Part shown: piece by piece, positions 9,181-16,244 of the stretch
Numbering within the stretch: the stretch's first letter is position 1
Layout of the letters: each line of letters opens with the position of its first letter
DNA from: CAZQFV01 sp964613665
GTDB lineage: Bacteria > Chloroflexota > Chloroflexia > DTKN01
Length of the DNA: 64,000 nt
Reading direction: 5' to 3'
Assembly: GCA_964613665.1 (NCBI GenBank)
Contig: CAZTIG010000004.1
Location: 62,001-126,000, forward strand
Translations under genes and position numbers: made by a program
The notes under the pieces: model-generated
Told to the model about the DNA's origin: nothing
What the model saw: only the letters and a program-made list of their open reading frames with translations
The model's database searches: none

Positions 9181-9609
9181 CTAGCGCGTCTCCCCCTCGT
9201 CGGCCCCGCCCAGCAGTTCGCCCACCCACTCCACCGCTTCCCTGGCCAGTCGCACCGCATCCGTCGCAGCCTGCCGCGTGTAGACGTCGGCCGGGATGCC
9301 GTCGGGCAGGCCATTGGGGTAGCGCGTGGGCACATAGTACCCGTCCAGGATGCTCCACGAGCGCGCACGGACCCGGAACGCGGCCTCGTACGTCGCCGCC
9401 GCCGCGCACAGCCGCTCGACCGAGTGGCCCAGCACGATCTCCTCTCCCTGGGCATAGAGAAAGGCCTTCAGGGCCTTTTCCGCCACCTGTTGGGCCAGGA
9501 AGCAGGCCAGGTGGTAGGCCCCCTGGTCGGCCAGGTGGCCGGCCCAATGCAGGTCGTGGCGGGCCTGGCGCAGCCAGCGCCGGCCCTCGTCAAGCGCCTC
9601 GTCTCTCAT
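9181..9609 (-). CDS. HEPN domain protein (toxin of a HEPN/MNT pair)
   Basis: A 142-aa helical protein of the PF05168 HEPN type, recognised by RQARHDLHWAGHLADQGAY, then FLAQQVAEKALKAFLY, GHSVERL, and a conserved LDGYYVPTRYPN tail. HEPN proteins paired with MNT nucleotidyltransferases act as RNases held in check by the partner. I do not see the exact RX4HXY catalytic motif of HepT, so RNase activity is uncertain. The start is the ATG at 9609, inside the last 20 bases of the MNT gene. The pair is minus-strand, opposite to the flanking glycan genes. Confidence 0.8.
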   Translation of the reverse strand: MRDEALDEGRRWLRQARHDLHWAGHLADQGAYHLACFLAQQVAEKALKAFLYAQGEEIVLGHSVERLCAAAATYEAAFRVRARSWSILDGYYVPTRYPNGLPDGIPADVYTRQAATDAVRLAREAVEWVGELLGGADEGETR

Positions 9610-9946
9610 AGAGGACCCTCCCTTTCTCCAATGCCTGCCGGACCAGGCCCCGGCCCCGGTTGCGCTCCAACTCCTGCGGCGTATAGACCAACAGGTCCAT
9701 ATCGACCGGGCAGGAAAGGTAGCGGTACAGCTCGGCCGTTCGTGTGACATAGTCCGCCGGCGTGTCCATGACCACCAGGAGGTCCAGGTCGGTGAACAGG
9801 TCGGCCCGGCCCCGGGCATACGAGCCGAACAGGATCACCCGCTCGACCTCCGGCCGGCAGGCCAGTGCCGCGACGACGTCGCGCAACGCCGTCGCCAGCG
9901 CATGCCGGTGCCGCTCTCGCTTTTCCACAATCGTCTCTCCGCACAT
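9590..9946 (-). CDS. MNT-type minimal nucleotidyltransferase (antitoxin partner)
   Basis: A 118-aa pol-beta-fold nucleotidyltransferase. The motif GSYARGRADLFTDLDLLVV is an exact GS-X10-DxD match, the signature shared with MntA antitoxins that transfer AMP to their HEPN toxin. It begins at the ATG at 9946, is transcribed first, and overlaps the HEPN gene by 20 bases, the usual arrangement for this toxin-antitoxin type. It has its own promoter 23 bases upstream and lies in an island between hddA and gmhA, so it was probably acquired as a module. Confidence 0.85.
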   Translation of the reverse strand: MCGETIVEKRERHRHALATALRDVVAALACRPEVERVILFGSYARGRADLFTDLDLLVVMDTPADYVTRTAELYRYLSCPVDMDLLVYTPQELERNRGRGLVRQALEKGRVLYERRGA

Positions 9947-9968
9947 CGACCTGGCCTCTCTGCTGCGT

Positions 9969-9998
9969 ATTGTAGCACAGCCGCCCCTCCCCGGTCAA
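9969..9998 (-). promoter_or_regulatory. Promoter of the MNT/HEPN operon
   Basis: On the minus strand TTGACC is followed after 18 bases by TACAAT, ending 22 bases before the MNT ATG. Confidence 0.7.
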
Positions 9999-10380
9999 CC
10001 ATCGCTTCTGACATCCACTCACAACTCCTGCCCGCACGAATGGCGGCCTGGACTGCCGGTCGGGACAGCAGGAAACGGCCGTTGCGGAGGAGGCTGTCAG
10101 TCGCCTGCGGCCGGCCTGGGGGCCGCCGTAGGGGGATGTGTGGGATCTATGGGTCGCTGTCGGTCGCTTCGTGAGCGTTACGCGTTGGGCAACACGCCTG
10201 GCACAATCGGAGCAGCCGTTGTGTACAGCCGAAGAGGCCCTCTTTCGTGCTTTCGCCGGGGCCAATCCAGCCTTCGGGGCATCTTCTCCGTATCAGCGTA
10301 TCCCCGACCTGAAACGCTTTCGTGCGCCGCCGCACCGTGCCGGCACGAGCCATTTGACAACTGCCGCCGCTTACGGTACA
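9999..10380. other. Non-coding island between the toxin-antitoxin pair and a transposase remnant
   Basis: No open frame here has recognisable protein character. Base composition is slightly less GC-rich than neighbouring genes. It probably represents decayed mobile DNA, but I see no clear terminal inverted repeats. Confidence 0.4.
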
Positions 10381-10470
10381 CTAGTACTCGACCACCATGG
10401 TTTTGAGGGACTGTCTTCTCAGGTTGCGGATGCCTTTGCCGTTCCAACCCATCAGCTTCAGGGTGGTCAG
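10381..10470 (-). pseudogene. Transposase C-terminal remnant
   Basis: Reading the minus strand from 10470 to the TAG at 10381-10383 gives LTTLKLMGWNGKGIRNLRRQ followed by SLKTMVVEY and stop. Its basic pattern resembles the end of a DDE transposase. An in-frame stop codon directly precedes the fragment, so only about 29 codons survive and the gene is dead. The IS family is not certain. Confidence 0.5.
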
Positions 10471-10514
10471 CTACTAGGCCGGGAGCGCACTGGAGCAGTG
10501 CGGCATATTGTCTG

Positions 10515-10563
10515 GTCTGGCGTCTATTGTCCATCTTCTTCGGTCCTTGGTCCTTTGTCCGAT
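10515..10563 (+). repeat. 7-bp degenerate tandem repeat array (GTCCTTG type)
   Basis: Seven heptamers: GTCTGGC, GTCTATT, GTCCATC, TTCTTCG, GTCCTTG, GTCCTTT, GTCCGAT. It ends 15 bases before the gmhA ATG. Confidence 0.8.
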
Positions 10564-10578
10564 CGCCAGGAGCCCGCC

Positions 10579-11208
10579 ATGCAATCCGCCACCGACTACC
10601 TCAGCCAGATGCAGGACATTATCGCCGCCCTGCCGGTCGCCGAGATCCAGCGCGCCGGGGAGATCCTCCTGCAGGCCCGCCGGCGCGGCATCCAGGTCTT
10701 TACCCTGGGCAACGGCGGCAGCGCCGCCAACGCCTCGCACATCGCCTGCGACCTCTCGAAGAGCTCGATCCGCGACGACCTGCCGCGCTTCCGCGTCATC
10801 TCGCTCGTCGACAACGTGCCCCTGGCCACCGCCTGGGCCAACGATACCTCCTACGAGAACATCTTTGCCGCCCAGCTGGAGAACCTGCTGCAGCCCGGCG
10901 ACGTCGTCATCGCCCTCAGTGGCAGCGGGCGTTCGCCCAACGTCGTCAAGGCCGTGCTCCTGGCCCGGCAGCGCGGGGCCACCGTCATTGGGCTGACCGG
11001 CTACGACGGCGGCCGGCTCCGTGAACTGGCCGACCCCTGCATCATCGTACCCTCGCACTGCATGGAGCAGGTGGAGGACACCCACCTGATCATCGGCCAC
11101 CTGCTCAGCACCTACCTGCGGGAGTGCCCCATTGGGCCGCCGGTCGCCACGGCGGCCCTGGCGGGCCGGCACGAGGGCGGCGATGGGGACGGAACCGTTG
11201 CGTCTTGA
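10579..11208 (+). CDS. gmhA: Sedoheptulose 7-phosphate isomerase (phosphoheptose isomerase)
   Basis: Converts sedoheptulose 7-phosphate to D-glycero-D-manno-heptose 7-phosphate, the substrate of the HddA kinase encoded upstream. The 209-aa SIS-domain protein has FTLGNGGSAANASHIACDLSK near residues 46-66, the phosphate-binding loop ALSGSGRSPNVVKAV, and VEDTHLIIGHLL at the C-terminal active-site end. The N-terminal helix MQSATDYLSQMQ fixes the ATG at 10579; the frame continues upstream only through transposon debris and heptamer repeats. The stop codon overlaps the -35 box of the next promoter. Confidence 0.9.
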   Translation: MQSATDYLSQMQDIIAALPVAEIQRAGEILLQARRRGIQVFTLGNGGSAANASHIACDLSKSSIRDDLPRFRVISLVDNVPLATAWANDTSYENIFAAQLENLLQPGDVVIALSGSGRSPNVVKAVLLARQRGATVIGLTGYDGGRLRELADPCIIVPSHCMEQVEDTHLIIGHLLSTYLRECPIGPPVATAALAGRHEGGDGDGTVAS

Positions 11209-11233
11209 ACATTTGCCGAAAAGCGGGTATAAT
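11205..11233 (+). promoter_or_regulatory. Promoter of the PhzF-family gene
   Basis: TTGAAC at 11205-11210, a 17-base spacer, then a perfect TATAAT at 11228-11233, 42 bases before the ATG. The -35 box overlaps the gmhA stop. Confidence 0.85.
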
Positions 11234-11274
11234 AGGGGCCGTACCAGGAGCAGGCGGCGATAGCCCGGCGGGGG

Positions 11275-12189
11275 ATGGCCATGGCAGCGCGCGAGCTCGA
11301 CTTCTGGCTGGTGGATTCGTTCACCACGGAGCCGTTCCGGGGCAACCCGGCCGGCGTCGTGCTGGAGGCGGCCGACCTCTCCGCCGACACCATGCGCCTC
11401 ATCGCCCGCGAGGTCGGGGCCTCCGAGACGGCCTTTGTCTTCCCGCCCTCCGCCCCCGGCGCCGACCTGGTCCTGCGCTGGTTCACCCCCAACTGCGAGG
11501 TGCCCTTTTGCGGGCACGCCACCCTGGCCACCATGCACATCCTGGCCGAGACGGGCCGCTATGCCCCACCGCGCGAGCTTACCCTGGAGACGCTCTCCGG
11601 CCTGCTCCAGGCCCGCCTGTGCCCAAGGGATGAGGGGGGCTGTACGCCGATGGTCCAGACGCCGACGCCCGCCTTTGAGCCCTCCCCCATCGCCGCGGAG
11701 GAGCTGGCCGAGGCCCTGCTCACCTCGGCCGAGAACCTGCGCACCGACCTGCCCCTGTCCAGGGATGGCATGCACCTCTTTGTCCCCTTCCGCCACCTGG
11801 AGACACTGCTCAACCTCTGCCCGGACCTTCGCCTCCTCAGCCGCCTGGGCCTGGAGCACGAGATCACCGGATTCGCCTGCTTCACCACCGCCACCGTGGA
11901 CGCCGGCTCCAGCTGGCATATGCGCTTCTTCGCGCCGGGGCTGGGCGTCAACGAGGATCCCGTCACCGGGGCCGCCCAGGGCCCCATGGCCGTCTACCTG
12001 CTGGAGCAGGGGCTCCTCTCGGCCGGGCCCGGCGAGAGCGGCCGCTGGACCGGCGAGCAGGGCGACGCCCTGGAGCGGCGCGGCCGCGTCCTCGTCGAGG
12101 TGGCCCTCGACGCGGACGGCCACGCCCGGCAGGTGTGCATCGGCGGCTCTGCCGTCACCGTGCTGCACGGTCGGATGCGGGTGTGTTGA
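11275..12189 (+). CDS. PhzF family isomerase
   Basis: A 304-aa two-lobed PhzF/diaminopimelate-epimerase-fold protein. The N-terminus DFWLVDSFTTEPFRGNPAGV, the catalytic-glutamate segment GASETAFVF, and FCGHATLATMH are family hallmarks; a second-lobe GHATL-equivalent is ITGFACF with VNEDPVTGAAQGPMAVYL. Members catalyse metabolite isomerisation; without other phenazine genes nearby, phenazine synthesis is very unlikely and the substrate is unknown. A strong promoter lies directly upstream. ATG 11281 is a possible alternative start. It is followed 43 bases later by a small RAM-domain gene on the same strand. Confidence 0.85.
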   Translation: MAMAARELDFWLVDSFTTEPFRGNPAGVVLEAADLSADTMRLIAREVGASETAFVFPPSAPGADLVLRWFTPNCEVPFCGHATLATMHILAETGRYAPPRELTLETLSGLLQARLCPRDEGGCTPMVQTPTPAFEPSPIAAEELAEALLTSAENLRTDLPLSRDGMHLFVPFRHLETLLNLCPDLRLLSRLGLEHEITGFACFTTATVDAGSSWHMRFFAPGLGVNEDPVTGAAQGPMAVYLLEQGLLSAGPGESGRWTGEQGDALERRGRVLVEVALDADGHARQVCIGGSAVTVLHGRMRVC

Positions 12190-12232
12190 GGATCGGTCGG
12201 CCTGACATCGACAGCAAGGAGGAGAAAAGACC

Positions 12233-12463
12233 ATGGCCACGAAGGCGTACGTGCTCATCGAGACCGCCATCGGCAAGACCCAGACCGTCGTCGAGTACCT
12301 GCGCAAGATGCCTGGCGTCACCTCGGCCGATGCCGTGACCGGACCGTACGACGTCATCATCGTCGTGGAGACGCGCGATCCGAACGAGGTGGGCAAGCTG
12401 GTCATGAACCAGATCCATGGCCTCGAGGGCGTCAACCACACGCTGACCTGCCTGACCATCTGA
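12233..12463 (+). CDS. Stand-alone Lrp/AsnC ligand-binding (RAM) domain protein
   Basis: A 76-aa protein that is only the effector-binding beta-alpha-beta-beta-alpha-beta domain of Lrp/AsnC regulators, without the helix-turn-helix. The pattern AYVLIETAIGKTQTVVEYLR, VTSADAVTGPYDVIIVVE and NHTLTCLTI is typical of such stand-alone RAM proteins, which form oligomeric rings and bind small ligands such as amino acids. A strong AAGGAGGAG ribosome-binding site precedes the ATG. Direct DNA binding is not expected. A GC-rich hairpin downstream (about 12549-12573, no U run) may end the transcript. Confidence 0.85.
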   Translation: MATKAYVLIETAIGKTQTVVEYLRKMPGVTSADAVTGPYDVIIVVETRDPNEVGKLVMNQIHGLEGVNHTLTCLTI

Positions 12464-12619
12464 CGCACGCCGGCCAGGGCGCACGCCGTCCGCGGGCACC
12501 GCGGGCCAAGCCTGACCCGCACCCGCGCCTGTCCCACGCCCGTGACCGCACCGGCTCGTCCGAGCCCGGTGCAGCAGGCCCACCGGAACGATCCGGCGTG
12601 CCGTTGACAACCGCAGCAG

Positions 12620-12715
12620 CTCGCAGGGGGAGCCGAGTGTTCCTCGGCTGAGAGGCCGGCCATCAGCCGGCGACCCCAGAACCTGACCTGGATCATACCA
12701 GCGGAGGAACGCGAG
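12620..12715 (+). promoter_or_regulatory. TPP riboswitch (THI element)
   Basis: The conserved core is present: CTGAGA at 12648-12653, ACCTGA at 12681-12686, and GGATCATACCAGCGGAGGAA at 12690-12709. The closing stem P1 pairs CTCGC (12620-12624) with GCGAG (12711-12715). It precedes thiN and a thiamine-type ABC transporter, so thiamine pyrophosphate should repress the operon. No convincing promoter -10 was found upstream. Confidence 0.95.
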
Positions 12716-12724
12716 ACCCGTCGC

Positions 12725-12755
12725 CGCCACCCACTCCGTTGGGTGGCGCTTTTTT
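12725..12755 (+). terminator. Intrinsic terminator of the TPP riboswitch expression platform
   Basis: CGCCACCCA (12725-12733) pairs with TGGGTGGCG (12740-12748) and is followed by six Ts (12750-12755). It sits 10 bases after the aptamer and 62 bases before thiN, fitting ligand-induced transcription termination. Confidence 0.9.
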
Positions 12756-12817
12756 GCCGCCGGCCGGCAGCGGCTGGCACCCGGCCATCCACTGGCCGCT
12801 GATGGCTGATCGCTACC

Positions 12818-13507
12818 ATGAAAGCTCTGGTCATCACCAACGGCATCCTGGAGGACGTGACCGCCTGGCAGAGCGAGATCGCCCAGGCCGGCCTGGTCGT
12901 CGCCGCCGACGGCGGCGCCCGCCACGCCCGCTCTCTGGGCCTGGTGCCCGGCGTGGTGGTGGGCGACGGCGATTCGCTGGACGCCGAGACGGCGCGCTGG
13001 CTGGCCGAACGCGGCACCACCGTGGTGCGGCACCCCGCAGCCAAGGACGAGACCGACCTGGAGCTGGCCCTGCTGCACGCCGTCGAGGCCGGAGCCGGGG
13101 AGATCCTCGTCCTGGGGGCGCTGGGCGGCCGGCCGGACCAGGCCGTGGCCAACATCCACCTGCTGGCCCACCCGGCGCTGGCCGGCCGGCGGGTGCGCCT
13201 CCTGGGTGCGGGCTACGAGGCGCTGCTCCTGCGCGGCGGCGAGGAGGCCGAAGTCAACGGGCAGCCGGGCGACACGATCTCCCTGCTCCCACTGAGCGCC
13301 GAGGCTCGCGGCATCCGCACGGCCGGCCTGCGCTGGGCCCTCGACAGGGGCACGCTGCGCTTCGGGCCGGCCCGCGGGGTCAGCAACGAGATGACCGCGG
13401 CCACGGCGCGCGTCGGCCTGGAGGAGGGTCTCCTCTTGCTGGTGCACCTGCTCGGCGGCGCCACCGCTGCCGCAGCCGCCCCGGCCGGGCGCACGGAGGA
13501 GCAATGA
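12818..13507 (+). CDS. thiN: Thiamine pyrophosphokinase
   Basis: Transfers pyrophosphate from ATP to thiamine, forming TPP. The 229-aa protein has the family motifs VVAADGGARHARSLGLVPG and VVGDGDSLDAE (residues ~28-55), the KDETDLELALLHA catalytic stretch, and LGALGGRPDQAVANIHLL. The C-terminal substrate domain has LPLSAEARGIRTAGLRW and GVSNEM. It is the first gene after the TPP riboswitch, and its stop overlaps the permease start, so salvage of imported thiamine and transport are co-regulated. The C-terminus carries an extra Ala-rich tail that is not conserved in the family. Confidence 0.93.
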   Translation: MKALVITNGILEDVTAWQSEIAQAGLVVAADGGARHARSLGLVPGVVVGDGDSLDAETARWLAERGTTVVRHPAAKDETDLELALLHAVEAGAGEILVLGALGGRPDQAVANIHLLAHPALAGRRVRLLGAGYEALLLRGGEEAEVNGQPGDTISLLPLSAEARGIRTAGLRWALDRGTLRFGPARGVSNEMTAATARVGLEEGLLLLVHLLGGATAAAAAPAGRTEEQ

Positions 13508-14328
13508 TGGGCACACCTCACGGATCGCCCCCGGGACCGCCGCGCGCCGCGCCGCTGCGAAGGCTCGTCGCGCAGCACGGTCCGCCTCTCCTCTTTCTCC
13601 TGCTGCTGCTCTTCCTGTGGCAGGGGCTCAGCTGGCTGGGTGTCGTCCAGCACTGGTTGCTGCCCTCGCCCTGGCAGATCGTCGTCGAGGGGGCCGACGC
13701 GTGGGCCCGCCTGGGTCTGCCGCAGCACACCCTGCAGACGCTGGCCGAGGCCGGCCTCGGCTTCCTCCTGGCCGTGGCCACCGGCCTGGCCCTGGCTTTG
13801 GCGGTGGACCTCTCGCCACTGCTCCGCCGGACCATCTACCCGCTTATGGTCGTGTCGCAGACCATCCCCATCATCGCCATCGCCCCCATCCTGGTGCTCT
13901 GGCTGGGCTACGGCATCATGCCGAAGGTCCTGGTGGTGGCCCTGGTCTGCTTCTTTCCCATCGTCATCAGCACGGCCGACGGGCTGCGCAGCACCGACCC
14001 GGAGTGGGTGGCCCTGCTGCGCTCCATGGGCGCGAACCGCTGGCAGATCTACAGCAAGGTGCGCCTGCCCAACGCCCTGCCGGCCTTTTTCTCCGGCCTG
14101 AAGGTGGCCATCACCTACAGCGTGATCGGCGCGGTGATCGGCGAGTGGGTCGGCGGCAACCAGGGGCTGGCCATCTTCATGCGCCTGGCCCACAACAGCA
14201 TGCGCTTCGGGCGCGAGTTCGCCGGCATCGCCGTCGTCTCGCTCCTGAGCGTCGCGCTCTTTCTGCTGATTGCCGGGATCGAGCGCCTGGCGCTGCGCTG
14301 GTACTATGCGCAGGGGAGGGGGAAGTAG
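13507..14328 (+). CDS. thiX: ABC transporter permease, thiamine/pyrimidine-precursor type (ThiX/SsuC-like)
   Basis: Membrane channel of an ABC importer, about 273 aa with six predicted helices of the BPD_transp_1 family. The EAA loop that contacts the ATPase is EWVALLRSMGANRWQIYSKV followed by LPNALPAFFSGLK. Two adjacent in-frame ATGs (13504 and 13507) overlap the thiN stop; I chose 13507 because a GGAGG lies 7 bases upstream. Together with the downstream THI5/NMT1-like binding protein and ATPase, and under the TPP riboswitch, it probably imports a thiamine precursor such as a pyrimidine. The exact substrate is inferred. Confidence 0.85.
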   Translation: MGTPHGSPPGPPRAAPLRRLVAQHGPPLLFLLLLLFLWQGLSWLGVVQHWLLPSPWQIVVEGADAWARLGLPQHTLQTLAEAGLGFLLAVATGLALALAVDLSPLLRRTIYPLMVVSQTIPIIAIAPILVLWLGYGIMPKVLVVALVCFFPIVISTADGLRSTDPEWVALLRSMGANRWQIYSKVRLPNALPAFFSGLKVAITYSVIGAVIGEWVGGNQGLAIFMRLAHNSMRFGREFAGIAVVSLLSVALFLLIAGIERLALRWYYAQGRGK

Positions 14329-14362
14329 GGCTCAGGGCTTGGGGCCCAGGGACCAGAGCCCC
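14328..14362 (+). repeat. 7-bp degenerate tandem repeats (GGGCTCA type)
   Basis: Five heptamers, GGGCTCA, GGGCTTG, GGGCCCA, GGGACCA, GAGCCCC, starting at the last base of the permease stop codon. This is the reverse complement of the GAGCCCT type. Confidence 0.8.
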
Positions 14363-14385
14363 AGGCCGTTCGCGGAGGTACTGAG

Positions 14386-15369
14386 ATGAACAGATCGAAA
14401 GCAATGGCGCTGCTGCTCCTCGCCCTGGTGCTGGCCTCCTGCGGGCCGGCACCGGCCCCGACGGCTCCGCCCACACCCGTCATCCTCTCCCTGGACTGGG
14501 TGCCCAACACCAACCACAGCGGCTTTTACGTGGCCCTGGACAAGGGCTACTACGCCGCCCAGGGCCTGCAGGTGGACATCCAGATCCCCGCCGACCCGGC
14601 GGCGGCGCTGCGGACCGTGGCCACCGGCCAGACCGCCTTTGGCGTCAGCTTCCAGGAGGAGGTCACCGTCGCCCGGGCCAACGACATCCCGGTCGTCTCC
14701 CTGGCGGCCATCATCCAGCACAACACCTCGGCCTTTGCCGCGCTCCGGGAGTCCGGCATCACCCGCCCCAAGGACTGGGAGGGCAAGCGCTACGGCTCCT
14801 ACGGGCTGCCCCTGGAGCCTCCGGTCATCGCCGGCCTCATGCTCTGCGACGGGGCCGACTTTGGCCAGGTCGAGTTCGTCGACGCCGGCTTCGACGCCTA
14901 CGCGGCGCTGCGCAACCGGCAGGTCGACTTTATCTGGATCTTCCTGGCGTGGGACGGCATCAACGCCGAGCTGCAGGGGGTCCCGCTGAACACCATACCG
15001 CTCTACGGCTCCTGCATCCCCGACTACTACACCCCCGTCATCATCGCCGGGGAGCGGACCATCGCCGAGCGTCCCGACCTGGTGCGGCGCTTCATGGCGG
15101 CGACGAGCCAGGGGTACGAGTACGCCATCGCCCATCCCGAGGAAGCCGCGGCCATCCTGCTGCGGTACGCCCCCGGGAGCGACCCCGAGCTGGTCCGCCG
15201 CAGCCAGGCCTGGCTCAGCCCGCGCTACCAGGCCGACGCCGCCCGGTGGGGTTGGCAGGAGGCCGCGGTGTGGCGCGACTTTGCCACCTGGCTGCACGAG
15301 CGGGGCCTGCTGCCCAAGGCCATCGATCCGGAGCAGGCCTATACCAACGAGTTCCTGCCCGCAAGGTAG
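14386..15369 (+). CDS. thiY: ABC transporter substrate-binding lipoprotein (ThiY/NMT1-THI5-like)
   Basis: A 327-aa extracytoplasmic solute-binding protein. Residues 1-20 form a lipoprotein signal with lipobox LASC (Cys20). The mature part matches the THI5/NMT1 fold: SLDWVPNTNHSGFYVALDKG, YYAAQGLQV, and the loop FGVSFQEEVTVARA. The long Pro/Ala/Thr linker after the cysteine is typical of surface lipoproteins. It lies between the permease and the ATPase genes of a TPP-riboswitch operon. The most likely ligand is a thiamine pyrimidine moiety such as formylaminopyrimidine; this is inference from family and regulation. Confidence 0.87.
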   Translation: MNRSKAMALLLLALVLASCGPAPAPTAPPTPVILSLDWVPNTNHSGFYVALDKGYYAAQGLQVDIQIPADPAAALRTVATGQTAFGVSFQEEVTVARANDIPVVSLAAIIQHNTSAFAALRESGITRPKDWEGKRYGSYGLPLEPPVIAGLMLCDGADFGQVEFVDAGFDAYAALRNRQVDFIWIFLAWDGINAELQGVPLNTIPLYGSCIPDYYTPVIIAGERTIAERPDLVRRFMAATSQGYEYAIAHPEEAAAILLRYAPGSDPELVRRSQAWLSPRYQADAARWGWQEAAVWRDFATWLHERGLLPKAIDPEQAYTNEFLPAR

Positions 15370-15370
15370 G

Positions 15371-15415
15371 AGGCAGGCCCCTGGAACCTGGGCCCTGAGC
15401 CCTGGGCCCTGGACC
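15371..15415 (+). repeat. 7-bp degenerate tandem repeats (CTGGGCC type)
   Basis: AGGCAGG and CCCCTGG-like units, then CTGGAAC, CTGGGCC, CTGAGCC, CTGGGCC, CTGGACC up to four bases before the ATG of the ATPase gene. It fills the whole intergenic spacer. Confidence 0.85.
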
Positions 15416-15418
15416 ACC

Positions 15419-16174
15419 ATGCCGACGCCCAAGCTGGAGCTACAGGCCATCCGCAAGGCTTTCTGGAACCGCTGGGGCTACCTGCCCACGCTCGAGCAGG
15501 TGGACCTGCGCGCCGCAGCCGGCGAGTTCGTCTCCCTCGTCGGGCCCAGCGGCTGCGGCAAGAGCACCCTCTTCAACATCGTCGCCGGCCTGGAGCCGGC
15601 CGACGGCGGCCGCGTCACCCTGGACGGCCGCGACGTCACCGGCCGGGTCGGCCTCTTCGGCTACATGCCCCAGCGCGACCTGCTGCTCCCCTGGCGCACG
15701 GTGCTCGACAACGTCATCCTGGGGGCCGAGATCGCCGGCCGGGACCGCCAGGCCGCCCGCCGGGAGGCCCGCGAGCTGCTGCCCCTCTTTGGGCTGGAGG
15801 GCTTTGACCACAACTACCCGGCCACGCTCTCCGGCGGGATGCGCCAGCGCGCCGCGCTCCTGCGGACCTTTCTCTGCCACCGCCAGGTCCTTCTCCTGGA
15901 CGAGCCCTTTGGCGCCCTCGACGCCATCACCCGCACCGAGATGCAGGAGTGGCTCCTGCGGGTCTGGGAGCGCCTCGGACAGACCATCCTCTTTATCACC
16001 CACGACGTGGAAGAGGCCGCCTTTCTCTCGGACCGCGTCTATGTCCTCTCGCCGCGGCCGGCCCGCGTCCGCCTGGAGCTGCCCATCGCCCTCTCCCGGC
16101 CGCGCCCCCGCACCCTCGTCACCAGCCCGGCCTTTATCGCCCTCAAACGCCGCCTCCTCGAGGCGCTGTGCTGA
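15419..16174 (+). CDS. thiZ: ABC transporter ATP-binding protein (ThiZ-like)
   Basis: A 251-aa ATPase energising the thiamine-precursor importer. All motifs are intact: Walker A GPSGCGKST near residue 43, Q-loop YMPQRD, signature LSGGMRQR, Walker B VLLLDEPFGALD, and switch histidine FITHDVEEA. The ATG at 15419 follows a heptamer-repeat spacer. I reject longer in-frame starts because they would read back through the binding-protein gene. It is the last gene of the riboswitch operon; a hairpin follows at 16189. Confidence 0.92.
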   Translation: MPTPKLELQAIRKAFWNRWGYLPTLEQVDLRAAAGEFVSLVGPSGCGKSTLFNIVAGLEPADGGRVTLDGRDVTGRVGLFGYMPQRDLLLPWRTVLDNVILGAEIAGRDRQAARREARELLPLFGLEGFDHNYPATLSGGMRQRAALLRTFLCHRQVLLLDEPFGALDAITRTEMQEWLLRVWERLGQTILFITHDVEEAAFLSDRVYVLSPRPARVRLELPIALSRPRPRTLVTSPAFIALKRRLLEALC

Positions 16175-16188
16175 GCACAAAGCAAAGG

Positions 16189-16214
16189 GCCGCTCCACCA
16201 TACCTCGGAGCGGC
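16189..16214. terminator. Hairpin between convergent thiZ and PspC genes
   Basis: GCCGCTCC (16189-16196) pairs with GGAGCGGC (16207-16214). The following bases are a C/T-rich heptamer tract, not a clean U run, so efficiency is uncertain. Confidence 0.6.
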
Positions 16215-16242
16215 TCCTGCCTCTTGCTTCTTGCTTCTTGCC
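16215..16242 (+). repeat. 7-bp tandem repeats (TCTTGCT type)
   Basis: Four heptamers: TCCTGCC, TCTTGCT, TCTTGCT, TCTTGCC. Same type as 4654-4737 and 38001-38059. Located between the convergent hairpin and the PspC gene stop. Confidence 0.85.
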
Positions 16243-16244
16243 CC

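Noticed and set aside
10138..10578. Upstream extension of the gmhA frame by 147 codons
   Set aside because: It reads through non-coding DNA, a transposase remnant on the other strand and heptamer repeats; GmhA homology begins at 10579.
11275..12189. Phenazine biosynthesis gene
   Set aside because: No other phz genes are adjacent; PhzF-fold proteins are widespread isomerases.
12604..12609. TTGACA as -35 of the TPP riboswitch operon
   Set aside because: No -10 box lies 16-18 bases downstream; that position is inside the aptamer.
10474..13155. Very long minus-strand open frame (893 codons) opposite gmhA, phzF and thiN
   Set aside because: Shadow frame from high GC content; it opposes well-recognised genes and a riboswitch and has no domain character.
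12739..13503. Upstream extension of the permease frame through the thiN gene
   Set aside because: It would overlap thiN completely; the permease has a proper start at 13507 with a good ribosome-binding site.
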